Shown: positions 1 to 7,766, counted from the first letter of the stretch. The stretch is 16,137 nt of DNA from Stenotrophomonas sp. (GCA_003525885.1 DQIG01000222.1:1-16137), one strand, 5' to 3'. A program made the numbers and translations. Notes: generated from the letters alone by a model not told the origin.

Positions 1-1750
1 GGTCCGGCGGCAGCAGGCCCTGGTCGAGCAGGAAGTTGTTGAACGCCAGGCGGTCGAACTTCGCACCCAGTGCCAGCTCGGTCTGCATGCGCAGCTCGAG
101 AATGCGGGTGTAGCCATAGAAGTAGCTGCCCGCCTGGCCCGGCATGCGCACCATGTAGCGGTCCAGTTCCTGGGTGGCCATCGCCTTGGACAGGCCGACC
201 TGCTCCATCAGCACACGCTCGCCGTTGGCGCGGTCGGTCAGGCCGAGGTTGAGCATCGGGTCGAGCATCGCGCGTGCGGCCCGCAGCAGGCGGAACTGCA
301 GGGCGATCATCTGCCCGTCCAGCGGCTCGTACGGCACCATCTCGGCCTCGGCATACAGCGCCCAGCCTTCCACGTTCACCGAATTGAACGCGAACATGGT
401 GCGTGCCAGCGAGACACCACGCTCGACCATCGCGGTGAACTGCAGCTCGTGGCCGGGGCGGCCTTCATGCGCGCTCAGCGTCCACGCCGCCGCACCGAAG
501 TTGAAATCGTCGTACTGTGCGCCCGCGCCCGCCGCCGGGTTGCCCAGCGGCAGCACGAAGGTACCCTGCTGCCCGGTGTTGTTGACCAGCGGCGCCGGCA
601 GGAAATGCGGGGCCGGGCTGGCCGCGCTCTCGGCGGCCGAACCCAGGCGCATCTGCATGGCGCGCTTGGGCACGTCGACGATGGCGTGCTCGCGGATCAG
701 CGGATCGATCGCGTCGATCACCTTGCGGTAGTGGCCTTCCAGATGGTCGTCGGCGATCTTGTCGGCCTTCAGCGCGCGGATCACCGCCACCGGGTCGCTC
801 GGGTCGGCCACCTTCAGGCCCTTGTCCTTCACCACCAGCGGCGCCAGCTGCTGCATCGCCGAACGGGTTTCCATGAACTCCAGCTGCGCGCGCTGCATCA
901 GCAGCTTCGGGTCGATATCGATACCGACCTGCTTGAGCTGGTAGGCGTACAACGGTGCCGGCAGGCGCGCGTCGGTACGCGCCTTCGGCAGCACGGTCGT
1001 GCGCGTCCAGCTGGCGTAGTCCTTCATCTGCCCGGCCAGAGCCTTCATCGCTTCATCGGCGCCGGCGATCTGGTACTTCTTCAGCAGCGACTCGATGCCG
1101 GTGATGTAGGTCTCGACGTTGTCCAGCGACTGCTGCACTTCGATCTTCGTCGGCTGCAGCAGGCTGCCGTCCTTCAGGCGCTCTTCGTAGCGCTGGCGGG
1201 CCAGCGTGGTGAACGCGGTGCCGCCCGGCTGCAGGCCGGCGTAGGCCTTGAGGCGGTCGATCGCCTTGGCCCGGCGCTCGGCCGGCACCTGGTCGGACAG
1301 CAGCAGGTTGAGGCCACTGAACACCGTCTGCGGCGCGTCACTCCACGGCAGCAGGTACTTCTCGTTGAGCTCGCTGCCTTCGATGTTCTGGTTGGCGGCG
1401 TGGATCATGATCTCCAGGTCCTGGCGGACATTGGGATCCTTTTCGGTGGCCAGCTTCGCCTTCAGTTCGTCGCGGGCCTTGGCCATCGCGGCGCGATAGC
1501 GCTTGCCGTTGTCCGGGCCGAGGTCGGCCACCTTGTCGTCGTAGCCGGGCACGCCGAAGAAACCGGTTTCTTCCGGCTGGAACGGGCCCTGCGCATCAAG
1601 CAGGATCTGCGCCAGTGCGTTGCTGCGGGCCACCCAGGCCGGGCTGGCAGGAGTAGCGGCCTTGGCGGCGGGTGCAGCCAGCGCCGGCGGTGCGGACAGC
1701 AACGGGGCAGCGGTCAGGGCCAGGGCAACGGCCAACGCGATCGGCTTCAT
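1..1750 (-). CDS. DUF885 family zinc-peptidase-like exported protein (3' end outside window)
   Basis: A DUF885-family protein, putative metal-dependent hydrolase or peptidase of unknown substrate, probably exported. The ATG at 1750 follows a GGAG six bases upstream, and the first ~25 residues form a signal peptide (MKPIALAVALALTAAP, then an Ala/Pro-rich stretch). About 583 codons are visible; the family is usually near 600, so only a short C-terminal piece is missing. Two family motifs are clear: HEGRPGHELQ starting near H428 and EGWALYAE starting near E461. Together they resemble a zincin metal site, with His, His and Glu as likely ligands. It is last in a minus-strand series behind DPP IV and a Coa1-domain protein, 67 bases after the latter, so cotranscription is plausible. 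The family call is firm; catalytic activity is inferred. Confidence 0.9.
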   Translation of the reverse strand, partial: MKPIALAVALALTAAPLLSAPPALAAPAAKAATPASPAWVARSNALAQILLDAQGPFQPEETGFFGVPGYDDKVADLGPDNGKRYRAAMAKARDELKAKLATEKDPNVRQDLEIMIHAANQNIEGSELNEKYLLPWSDAPQTVFSGLNLLLSDQVPAERRAKAIDRLKAYAGLQPGGTAFTTLARQRYEERLKDGSLLQPTKIEVQQSLDNVETYITGIESLLKKYQIAGADEAMKALAGQMKDYASWTRTTVLPKARTDARLPAPLYAYQLKQVGIDIDPKLLMQRAQLEFMETRSAMQQLAPLVVKDKGLKVADPSDPVAVIRALKADKIADDHLEGHYRKVIDAIDPLIREHAIVDVPKRAMQMRLGSAAESAASPAPHFLPAPLVNNTGQQGTFVLPLGNPAAGAGAQYDDFNFGAAAWTLSAHEGRPGHELQFTAMVERGVSLARTMFAFNSVNVEGWALYAEAEMVPYEPLDGQMIALQFRLLRAARAMLDPMLNLGLTDRANGERVLMEQVGLSKAMATQELDRYMVRMPGQAGSYFYGYTRILELRMQTELALGAKFDRLAFNNFLLDQGLLPPD

Positions 1751-1817
1751 GGTGCACTCCAGGACAGGGTTGCCCGCACCCTACGCGCTCAGCGCGGTGG
1801 CGACAATCGGCCGGAGG

Positions 1818-2333
1818 TCACAACGCCGCGGTCAGCGGGCATTCGCCGCGTTCGCGGCAGGCCTGCAGCTCGCATTCCTGCGCGGCCTCGTCGTCATCCA
1901 GCGCGGTCAGGTCGAAGGTCTGCTTGTTCTCGCCCAGCACGTACATCACCGGGTAGTCCCACACGTCGTCACTGCGGGTGCCTTTCACGAACAGCCGGCC
2001 GTGCGCGTGCGGCCCTTCCAGGGCGACGGTCAGGCCGACATCGCGCTGGCCGTTGATCGCGGTCTGCATGCTGCCCAGCGGCATCGATTCGGTACGCAGC
2101 GGCTCGCCGAAGGCTTCCACCAGTTCGATGCTGCATCCGGCGCGACGCATCGCCTCGCGCATCGGCGGGCTCTCGCGTGCCGCCTCGCTCCAGCGCAGTA
2201 CGCTCCAGGCCACCACGCCACCGGCACCGGCCAGCACCAGCAGCACGGCCAGCGGCATCGCCCAGCGCCAGTGACGGCACCACCAACCGGCAGGCTTCGG
2301 GCCATGGGTGGGAATCGGCGGTGGCAGGGTCAT
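1818..2333 (-). CDS. Membrane-anchored Coa1-domain protein
   Basis: A 171-residue protein with a Pro-rich N-terminus, one membrane segment at about residues 27-48 (AMPLAVLLVLAGAGGVVAW) and a soluble C-terminal domain resembling the cytochrome c oxidase assembly factor Coa1 / Tim21-like fold. The pattern runs from a short helix (ELVEAFGEPL), through a Gly-containing strand pair, to GPHAHGRLFVKGTR and DVWDYPVMYVLGEN. Mitochondrial Coa1 helps assemble Cox1; bacterial relatives are mostly uncharacterised, and no oxidase gene is visible here. The C-terminus is acidic and contains three cysteines. I chose the ATG at 2333 over the one at 2351 because an AAGGAG Shine-Dalgarno lies between them at correct spacing for 2333. 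The gene starts 25 bases after the DPP IV stop, which suggests one transcript. Confidence 0.75.
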   Translation of the reverse strand: MTLPPPIPTHGPKPAGWWCRHWRWAMPLAVLLVLAGAGGVVAWSVLRWSEAARESPPMREAMRRAGCSIELVEAFGEPLRTESMPLGSMQTAINGQRDVGLTVALEGPHAHGRLFVKGTRSDDVWDYPVMYVLGENKQTFDLTALDDDEAAQECELQACRERGECPLTAAL

Positions 2334-2358
2334 CGGCGGGCTCCTTCCCATTGGTGCA

Positions 2359-4584
2359 TCAGGGCTTCAGGCAGCGTCCCAGGAAGGCTTCGGCCACACG
2401 GTAGCGATGCAGGGCATCGGCGCCGGACAGGCCATGCTTGGCACCCGGATAGGTCATCAGTTCGAACGGTTGCCCGCGCTTCTGCAGCGCGCTCATCAGG
2501 CTGGTCGAATTGGTGAACAGCACGTTGTCGTCGGCCATGCCATGGATCAGCAGCAGCGGCGAACGCAGGCCATCGATGTGGGTCAGCACGCGTGCTTCAC
2601 GGTAGCCGGCGTCGTTGCGCGCCGGCAGGTCCATGTAGCGCTCGGTGTAATGGCTGTCGTACAGGCCCCAATCGGTGACCGGTGCGCCGGCCACGCCGCA
2701 GGCGTACTGGTTCGATGCCTTGGCCAGCAGCATCAGGGTCATGTAGCCGCCGTTGGACCAGCCCTGCACGCCGATGCGCGCCGGGTCCACCCACGATTGC
2801 TGCTTCAGCCAGGTCACGCCGCGCAGCTGGTCGGTCACTTCCACCGTGCCCTGCTTGCCATACAACGCGCCACCGAAGTCACGGCCACGGCGCGGGGTGC
2901 CACGGTTGTCCAGCGAGAACACCACGTAGCCCTGCTGGGCCAGGTACTGGTTGAACAGGTGGTCGCCACGGCCGGGCCAGCTGTCGGTGACGGTCTGGCT
3001 GGCCGGGCCGCCGTAGACGTACACCGCCACCGGGTAGCGCTTGGACGGATCGAAGCCGGCCGGCTTGATCAGGCTGTAGTTCAGCGGGGTCTTGCCATCG
3101 GCAGCGGTCAACGTGCCGAACTCGACCGGGCGCTGCGCATCGCGGTAGCGCGCATATGGGTGCTTGGGATCGGCCAGGTCGTTCTCCACCAGCGTAGCGA
3201 TCTTCTCGCCGTTGGCGCGGAACAGTTCAATCTGCGGCGGCGTAGTGCTGTTGGACCAGCTGTCGACGTAGACGCTGGCATTGCGGGCGAACGTGGCGCT
3301 GTGCATGCCCGGCGCCCTGGACAGGCGCTGCGGCTCGCCACCCTGCAGCGACACCGCGTAGATCTGGCTTTCGCGCGAGGTCTCGATGCCGGCGCGGAAG
3401 TAGGCCTTGCCAGCCTTTTCATCGACCGCCAGCAGCTCGTCCACCGGCCAGTTACCGTGGGTCAATGCGGTGGCCTTGCCCTTGCTGTCGATGCGGTACA
3501 GATGCTGGAAGCCGGTGCGTTCGGACGACCACAGCACGCTGCCGTCGTCGAGGAAGCGCAGGCTGTTATGCAGCGGCACCCAGGTCGGGCTGGTCTCGTG
3601 GGCGAGCACGCGCTGGCGGTTGGAATCGAGCGCCACTTCCACCAGGTCCAGTTGCTTCTGGTCGCGCGACTGGCGCTGGAAGCTCAGGTGCTGCGCATCG
3701 CGCCAATCGACGCGGGCCAGGTAGATGTCCTGCTCCTTGCCCAGGTCGACCCAGCGCGGCTGCGCGTCGGCGGCCGGTGCGATCACGCCCAGCTGCACGC
3801 GCACGTTGGCGTCGCCGGCGGCCGGGTAACGCTGTTCGATCACATCGGTGCGGTCGGCGTAGACCTCGTAGCGCTTCTGCACCGGCACCGGCGCCTCGTC
3901 GATACGGGCAAAGGCAATCGCCGAATCATCCGGTGCCCACCAGTAACCGGTATGGCGGTCCATCTCCTCGTCGGCGACGAACTCGGCCACGCCGTTGCCG
4001 ATGGTGGTGCCGCCATCGCCGGTCAGCTGCAGCTGCCTGCCACTGGCCAAGTCGATCACCCACAGGTTGCGGCCGCGGATGAAGCTGACGAAACCGCCCT
4101 TGGGCGACAGCTTGGCGTCGGTGGCGAAGCCTTCACCGTGGGTCAGCTGGCGCACGGCCGCCGCCCCCTGCTGCTTGAGGTCGTACAGGTAGAGTTCGCC
4201 GCCCAACGGGAACAGCAGGCGCTGCGCGTCCGGCGACCACTGGTAATCGACGATGCCGGTCATCGCGGCAATGCGCTGGCGCTCGCGGCGGGCCTTTTCC
4301 TCATCGCTGAGGGTTTCGGTGCCGGGCAACACCACCTTGGAATCGACCAGCAGGCGGGTCTGGCCGCTGCCGATGTCGTAGGTCCACAGGTCCAGCTGGT
4401 TGCGGTCGCTGTCCTTGCCGCGCAGGAAACTGACCTGCGAACCATCGGGCGCCACCTTCGGCTTCATCAGGGTCGGGCCGGACAACGGCAGCGGGCCGGT
4501 GATGGCTTCCAGGGTCAGCTTTTCGGCGTGGGCGGCGGTACTGGTGGCGAGCATGAGGGCGAGCGAAGCGAACAGGTGGCGCAT
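2359..4584 (-). CDS. Dipeptidyl peptidase IV (S9 family serine peptidase), periplasmic
   Basis: Removes X-Pro or X-Ala dipeptides from peptide N-termini, probably in the periplasm. The product starting MRHLFASLALML has 741 residues with a clear signal peptide ending at AHA near residue 20. An eight-bladed beta-propeller-type region (about 40-480) precedes an alpha/beta-hydrolase domain (about 500-741). The N-terminus-binding double-Glu motif ADEEMDR lies at 204-210. The nucleophile motif GWSNGGY gives S610, HGMADDNV gives D685 and GAKHGL gives H717, a complete triad matching the S. maltophilia DPP IV numbering I recall. The open frame extends to 4728, but that adds a basic segment before the signal peptide, so 4584 is preferred although its Shine-Dalgarno is poor. 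It is followed closely by the Coa1-domain gene and a DUF885 gene, suggesting a peptide-scavenging or envelope-protein group. Confidence 0.95.
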   Translation of the reverse strand: MRHLFASLALMLATSTAAHAEKLTLEAITGPLPLSGPTLMKPKVAPDGSQVSFLRGKDSDRNQLDLWTYDIGSGQTRLLVDSKVVLPGTETLSDEEKARRERQRIAAMTGIVDYQWSPDAQRLLFPLGGELYLYDLKQQGAAAVRQLTHGEGFATDAKLSPKGGFVSFIRGRNLWVIDLASGRQLQLTGDGGTTIGNGVAEFVADEEMDRHTGYWWAPDDSAIAFARIDEAPVPVQKRYEVYADRTDVIEQRYPAAGDANVRVQLGVIAPAADAQPRWVDLGKEQDIYLARVDWRDAQHLSFQRQSRDQKQLDLVEVALDSNRQRVLAHETSPTWVPLHNSLRFLDDGSVLWSSERTGFQHLYRIDSKGKATALTHGNWPVDELLAVDEKAGKAYFRAGIETSRESQIYAVSLQGGEPQRLSRAPGMHSATFARNASVYVDSWSNSTTPPQIELFRANGEKIATLVENDLADPKHPYARYRDAQRPVEFGTLTAADGKTPLNYSLIKPAGFDPSKRYPVAVYVYGGPASQTVTDSWPGRGDHLFNQYLAQQGYVVFSLDNRGTPRRGRDFGGALYGKQGTVEVTDQLRGVTWLKQQSWVDPARIGVQGWSNGGYMTLMLLAKASNQYACGVAGAPVTDWGLYDSHYTERYMDLPARNDAGYREARVLTHIDGLRSPLLLIHGMADDNVLFTNSTSLMSALQKRGQPFELMTYPGAKHGLSGADALHRYRVAEAFLGRCLKP

Positions 4585-4703
4585 GGAGGATCCCGGCAAA
4601 CGGCAGGTCCGCCCTGCGGCGGGCGCCGGGCGGTTGTCCCCCATCCTAACCAAGCCCGTGCAGGAAGGCAGCATGACCTTCTGCCCATAAGGCGTGCTGA
4701 CGA

Positions 4704-4724
4704 GTGCCGACCAACGGTCGGCAC
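4704..4724. repeat. SMAG-like REP hairpin
   Basis: Perfect 9-bp inverted repeat GTGCCGACC / GGTCGGCAC around a 3-nt AAC loop. It resembles the palindromic GTAG-type (SMAG) repeats of Stenotrophomonas maltophilia, but the flanking tetranucleotide is degenerate (ACGAG instead of GTAG). It lies 14 bases beyond the GST stop codon and 120 bases upstream of the DPP IV start, so it could stabilise or end the GST transcript. Assignment to SMAG rests on recalled consensus, not a search. Confidence 0.65.
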
Positions 4725-4737
4725 CCACCGTACCGGG

Positions 4738-5427
4738 TCAGCGCTGGCCGAACAGGTGCCTGCGCTCTTCGTCGCTGAGCGGCTTGCCGGCGTTCGGGTT
4801 CACCTGCTGGCGCAGGGCATAGGCGCGCTGGGTGGCCGGGCGCGCAGCGATGGCGTCGTGCCAGCGCTTGAGGTTCGGGAACGCGGCGAAATCCACCGGC
4901 AGCTTGTCGTAGGCGCCGATCCACGGATAGCTGGCCATGTCGGCGATGGTGTACTCGTCGCCGGCCAGGAAGGCATGCTCGGCCAGGCGCTTGTCCATCA
5001 CCCCGTGCAGGCGGCGCACTTCGTTGTCATAGCGCTCGATGGCATACGGAATCTTTTCCGGCGCATACACATTGAAATGCCCCATCTGGCCGCTCATCGG
5101 GCCCAGGCCGGCCATCTGCCAGAACAGCCATTCCAGGGTGGTCACGCGGCCGCGCGGGTCGCTGGGCAGGAAGCGACCGGTCTTCTCGGCCAGGTACAGC
5201 AGGATCGCACCGGACTCGAACACGCTCTGCGGGGCGCCGCCATCGGCCGGGGCCTGGTCGACGATGGCCGGCATCTTGTTGTTGGGCGAAATGGCGAGGA
5301 ATTCCGGCTTGAACTGGTCGCCCGAGCCGATGTTGACCGGATGGATGCGGTATTCCAGGCCGGCTTCTTCCAGCAGCAGGGTCACTTTGTGGCCGTTCGG
5401 GGTGGGCCAGTAATACAGGTCGATCAT
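4738..5427 (-). CDS. Glutathione S-transferase, YfcG/Ure2p-like
   Basis: A 229-residue cytosolic GST-fold protein. The N-terminal thioredoxin-like domain begins MIDLYYWPTPNGHKVTLLLE, the TPNG signature of the YfcG/Ure2p-like (Nu-class) group, whose members act on glutathione disulfide or as peroxidases. The glutathione gamma-Glu site is visible as the SVFESGAILLYLAEKTG stretch near residues 70-86. The all-helical C-terminal domain includes the N-capping-type motif YTIADMASYPWI. The frame is open back to 5577, but the extra 50 residues have no GST character and would overlap the divergent yqhA gene, so the ATG at 5427 is used; its Shine-Dalgarno is weak. It is divergent from yqhA across 112 bases and upstream of DPP IV, separated by a REP hairpin, so probably its own transcription unit. 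Substrate is unknown. Confidence 0.9.
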   Translation of the reverse strand: MIDLYYWPTPNGHKVTLLLEEAGLEYRIHPVNIGSGDQFKPEFLAISPNNKMPAIVDQAPADGGAPQSVFESGAILLYLAEKTGRFLPSDPRGRVTTLEWLFWQMAGLGPMSGQMGHFNVYAPEKIPYAIERYDNEVRRLHGVMDKRLAEHAFLAGDEYTIADMASYPWIGAYDKLPVDFAAFPNLKRWHDAIAARPATQRAYALRQQVNPNAGKPLSDEERRHLFGQR

Positions 5428-5479
5428 GGCGTCGGCTCGGGGTGCGGAAAGGAACCTGAAGTCTAGTGCGTGAGTTGGG

Positions 5480-5508
5480 TTGGCACCGTCATGGCGGGCC
5501 GGTAACCT
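5480..5508 (+). promoter_or_regulatory. Candidate sigma-70 promoter for yqhA
   Basis: TTGGCA (5480-5485) matches TTGACA at five of six positions, and TAACCT (5503-5508) follows after exactly 17 bases. Transcription would start about 25 bases before the yqhA ATG. The -10 match is only partial, so this is a prediction from sequence alone. Confidence 0.4.
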
Positions 5509-5539
5509 CGCCTCTCCCCCGAAACGCAGCATCCCCCGC

Positions 5540-6160
5540 ATGAGTGCAAACCGTCCGCCGCTCTCCCCGTTGTCCACGCTGATCTTCGCCTCACGCTGGC
5601 TGCAGCTGCCGCTGTACCTGGGCCTGATCGTGGCGCAGTGCGTCTACGTGTTCCTGTTCGGCAAGGAACTGTGGCACCTGATCTCGCATTCGGTGTCGAT
5701 GGGCGAGCAGCAGATCATGCTGATCGTGCTGGGCCTGATCGACGTGGTGATGATCTCCAACCTGCTGGTGATGGTGATCGTCGGCGGCTATGAGACCTTC
5801 GTCTCGCGCCTGCGCCTGGAAGGCCACCCGGACCAGCCGGAATGGCTGAGCCACGTCAACGCCAGCGTGCTGAAGGTGAAGCTGGCGATGGCGATCATCG
5901 GCATTTCCTCGATCCACCTGCTGAAGACCTTCATCGCAACCGGCGCGCTGGGTGGCATCCCGCTGTGCCCGCCCGAGCGAATGGCGTCCGCAGCTGCCAA
6001 CATTGGTGAGCAGACCTGCTCGACTCTCACTGCCAACGGCGTGCTGTGGCAGACCATCATCCACTGCGTGTTCATCCTGTCGGCGATCGGCATCGCCTGG
6101 ACCGACAAGCTGATGTCCAACGGCCACAGCAAGTCGCACGACAAGGCGCACGACCACTGA
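5540..6160 (+). CDS. yqhA: YqhA family (UPF0114 / TIGR00645) inner-membrane protein
   Basis: A 206-residue integral membrane protein of unknown function. Membrane segments are visible at about residues 22-42 (LYLGLIVAQCVYVFLFGKEL), 55-80 (MLIVLGLIDVVMISNLLVMV), 115-135 (LAMAIIGISSIHLLKTFIAT) and 175-195 (IIHCVFILSAIGIAW). The signature GGYETFVSRL and the HVNASVLKVKLA segment identify the UPF0114 family. The tail is His-rich (HSKSHDKAHDH), as in some relatives. The reading frame opens at 5480, but the ATG at 5540 begins the conserved region and lies downstream of a plausible promoter; there is no strong Shine-Dalgarno. The insert with two cysteines between the last two membrane helices (PLCPPER to EQTCSTL) probably lies in the periplasm and might form a disulfide. 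Confidence 0.92.
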   Translation: MSANRPPLSPLSTLIFASRWLQLPLYLGLIVAQCVYVFLFGKELWHLISHSVSMGEQQIMLIVLGLIDVVMISNLLVMVIVGGYETFVSRLRLEGHPDQPEWLSHVNASVLKVKLAMAIIGISSIHLLKTFIATGALGGIPLCPPERMASAAANIGEQTCSTLTANGVLWQTIIHCVFILSAIGIAWTDKLMSNGHSKSHDKAHDH

Positions 6161-6194
6161 GGTCGGCGCCGGCAACGGCACGGCCGCCGTTGCT

Positions 6195-6235
6195 CATCCC
6201 GGCCACGGCCCTTGTACGCGGCGGTGGCCGGGATG
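6195..6235. repeat. Perfect 12-bp inverted repeat downstream of yqhA
   Basis: CATCCCGGCCAC (6195-6206) and GTGGCCGGGATG (6224-6235) are exact complements around a 17-nt loop, 34 bases after the yqhA stop and 125 bases before the TonB-domain gene. There is no T-tract, so it is not a standard intrinsic terminator. It may be a REP-type element, a 3'-stabilising hairpin or a regulator site for the downstream gene. Confidence 0.55.
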
Positions 6236-6360
6236 CTAGATTGCACCCTCGCCGTTGCCGGCGGTGGCGTCGGGAAACGTCACCCTGCCGCGCCCGGACC
6301 GCAGGTCCCGGCCATGCATATCAATGATTTACGTCACGTCGTCTTCTAGAGGGGAGCAGG

Positions 6361-7374
6361 ATGTCGCACGTCTCAACGATCACCGCCGCGCGCCGGTGGC
6401 TGCCGGTTGCCCTGGCACTGGCCCTGGCCGCCTGCTCGGGCAAGGAAGAAACCGCAGCACCGGCCCCGGCCGCCGCACCCACCGCCGCTGCACCGGCCGC
6501 ACCGGTGGTCGCCGCCAAGGTGCAGTCGATGGGCACCGAGCAGCTGCGTGAGTCGGCCAGCCAGGCCCTGCGCGAGAACCGCATGTACGCGCCGGCCGGC
6601 GACAACGCCATCGAGTACTACCTCGCCCTGCGCGACAAGACCCCGGACGACGCCTCGGTGAAGAGCGCGCTGACCGATCTGCTGCCCTACACCCTGATCG
6701 CCGCCGAACAGCACCTGGGCCGCGAGGACTACACCGAAGCACAGCGCCTGGTGGCGCTGATCGAGAAGGTGGATGCGTCCGCGCCGGCGCTGCCGCGCCT
6801 GAAGGAAGGCCTGGCCAAGGGCGTGCAGAACGCTGCCAAGCGCACCGAGGCCGAAGCCGAGAAGGCGAAGAAGGACGCCGAGGACCGCAGCAAGCAGCAG
6901 ACCGAACAGCAGCGCCTGGCCGAGCAGCGCGCCAAGGAAGCCGACGCCGCCAAGCAGATCGCTGCCCAGCAGGACGCTGCCCGCCGCGACAACGAGCGCC
7001 AGGAAGCCGAGCGCCAGGCTGCGGCCCGCCGCGAAGCCGAACAGAAGCAGCAGCAGGCCGCCGCCCAGCAGGCCAGCGCCGCACGCCAGGCCGCGGCTCC
7101 GGCGGCCGCTGCGGCGCCGAACCTGCGTCCGGTCAGCACCCCGGCACCACGCTATCCGTCCGAGGCACTGCGTGCAGGCACCTCCGGCGAAGTGCTGGTG
7201 GAAATCACCGTCGGCACCGATGGCTCGGTGATCAACGCCCGCGTGCTGCGCGCAACGCCATCGCGCGTCTTCGATCGCGAAGCCATGAACGCGGTCAAGC
7301 GCTGGCGCTTCGAGCCGGTCAGCGCACCGGTCACCACCCGCCGCACCCTGGTATTCGCCCCGGGCGGCACCTGA
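6361..7374 (+). CDS. Lipoprotein with coiled coil and TonB C-terminal domain
   Basis: A 337-residue protein usually annotated as energy transducer TonB, though its architecture differs from classical TonB. The N-terminus is a lipoprotein signal with lipobox LAAC and lipidated Cys at 25. Ser at +2 predicts outer-membrane sorting. An Ala/Pro linker (31-50) and a helical region with TPR-like spacing (55-150) follow. A long Glu/Lys/Gln/Arg/Ala coiled coil (about 155-245) resembles TolA. The C-terminal TonB domain (about 255-335) is recognised by APRYPSEALRAGTSGEVLVE and AVKRWRFEPV. The start has a good GGGGAGCAGG Shine-Dalgarno. No ExbB or ExbD lies nearby, and there is no transmembrane helix able to meet ExbB/D. 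It may therefore scaffold or bind TonB-box receptors rather than energise them. A strong terminator follows. Confidence 0.88.
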   Translation: MSHVSTITAARRWLPVALALALAACSGKEETAAPAPAAAPTAAAPAAPVVAAKVQSMGTEQLRESASQALRENRMYAPAGDNAIEYYLALRDKTPDDASVKSALTDLLPYTLIAAEQHLGREDYTEAQRLVALIEKVDASAPALPRLKEGLAKGVQNAAKRTEAEAEKAKKDAEDRSKQQTEQQRLAEQRAKEADAAKQIAAQQDAARRDNERQEAERQAAARREAEQKQQQAAAQQASAARQAAAPAAAAAPNLRPVSTPAPRYPSEALRAGTSGEVLVEITVGTDGSVINARVLRATPSRVFDREAMNAVKRWRFEPVSAPVTTRRTLVFAPGGT

Positions 7375-7378
7375 CCGC

Positions 7379-7413
7379 AAAAAGGGGACGGAGGGGATTA
7401 AGTCGTTTCCGCC
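7379..7413 (+). repeat. RAYT-associated repeat, copy A (solo, upstream)
   Basis: First of three copies of a ~35-nt repeat: A5, GGGGACGGAGGGG, then ATTAAGTCG, then TTTCCGCC. It begins five bases after the TonB-domain stop codon. It matches the inverse of copy C (9391-9425) at 34 of 35 positions, and copy B (8575-8608) with four mismatches. Read on the minus strand it ends in CCGTCCCC plus five T, so it may also help stop transcription arriving from the 84-aa gene. Confidence 0.85.
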
Positions 7414-7424
7414 CCACAATGACC

Positions 7425-7457
7425 ACACGGCCCGGCATCTCCGGGCCGTGTTCGTTT
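7425..7457. terminator. Intrinsic terminator between convergent genes
   Basis: An 11-bp perfect stem, ACACGGCCCGG (7425-7435) with CCGGGCCGTGT (7441-7451), encloses the 5-nt loop CATCT. The plus strand continues with a T-rich run (TTCGTTT). It lies between the 3' ends of the TonB-domain gene and the minus-strand 84-aa gene, abutting the latter's stop, so it probably ends both transcripts. Confidence 0.8.
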
Positions 7458-7711
7458 CAGGAGAGGCTGTCGATCAGGCGCTGCAGTGCAGGATCGCGTG
7501 CGGCCAGCACCTGGAACAGGCCCAGCGCATGCAGGCCCGGCAGCAGCGCACGCAGGTCGGCTTCGGCGGTGGCGCGGAGGGTGGAATCACTGGCCGGGTC
7601 CTGCCAGTCGCGAACGCTGGCAAGGAAGGCACCGACGCTGCCCTTGCGCACGGTGACGCCGTTCACCTGCACGTCGTTCTGGTGGTCGGGAAGAATGTCC
7701 TGTGGCTGCAT
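7457..7711 (-). CDS. Small hypothetical protein (84 aa)
   Basis: An 84-residue soluble protein, not recognised as any named family. It begins MQPQDILPDHQNDVQVNG; the first 45 residues look beta-rich (VQVNGVTVRKGSVGAFLASV). The C-terminal half is helical and Ala/Leu-rich (LRALLPGLHALGLFQVL). There is no signal peptide, membrane segment or cysteine. The start is well supported by AGGAG eight bases upstream of the ATG at 7711. It is divergent from the AraC-type regulator across 78 bases and converges on the TonB-domain gene, with a terminator just after its stop. The divergent arrangement suggests it could be regulated by that AraC protein, an inference from position only. Confidence 0.7.
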   Translation of the reverse strand: MQPQDILPDHQNDVQVNGVTVRKGSVGAFLASVRDWQDPASDSTLRATAEADLRALLPGLHALGLFQVLAARDPALQRLIDSLS

Positions 7712-7766
7712 GGGTGATGCTCCTGTGGGATCGGGAGCCCAGTGTGCCGCCCAGCCAGCGGCACTT

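Noticed and set aside
449..2056. 535-codon plus-strand open frame
   Set aside because: Antisense to DUF885 and the Coa1-domain gene; low-complexity Arg/Gln/His composition and no recognisable domain.
4609..4633. CCGCCC/GGGCGG hairpin upstream of DPP IV
   Set aside because: Six base pairs in GC-rich DNA with a 13-nt loop is easily expected by chance.
4585..4728. Upstream extension of DPP IV (48 residues)
   Set aside because: It would place charged sequence before the signal peptide and would read through the SMAG-like hairpin region; the 741-residue form fits the known enzyme.
2308..5466. 1052-codon plus-strand open frame
   Set aside because: It lies antisense to the Coa1, DPP IV and GST genes, whose families and catalytic motifs are unmistakable. 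Its translation is Ala/Val/His/Gln-rich with no domain, typical of a shadow frame in high-GC DNA.
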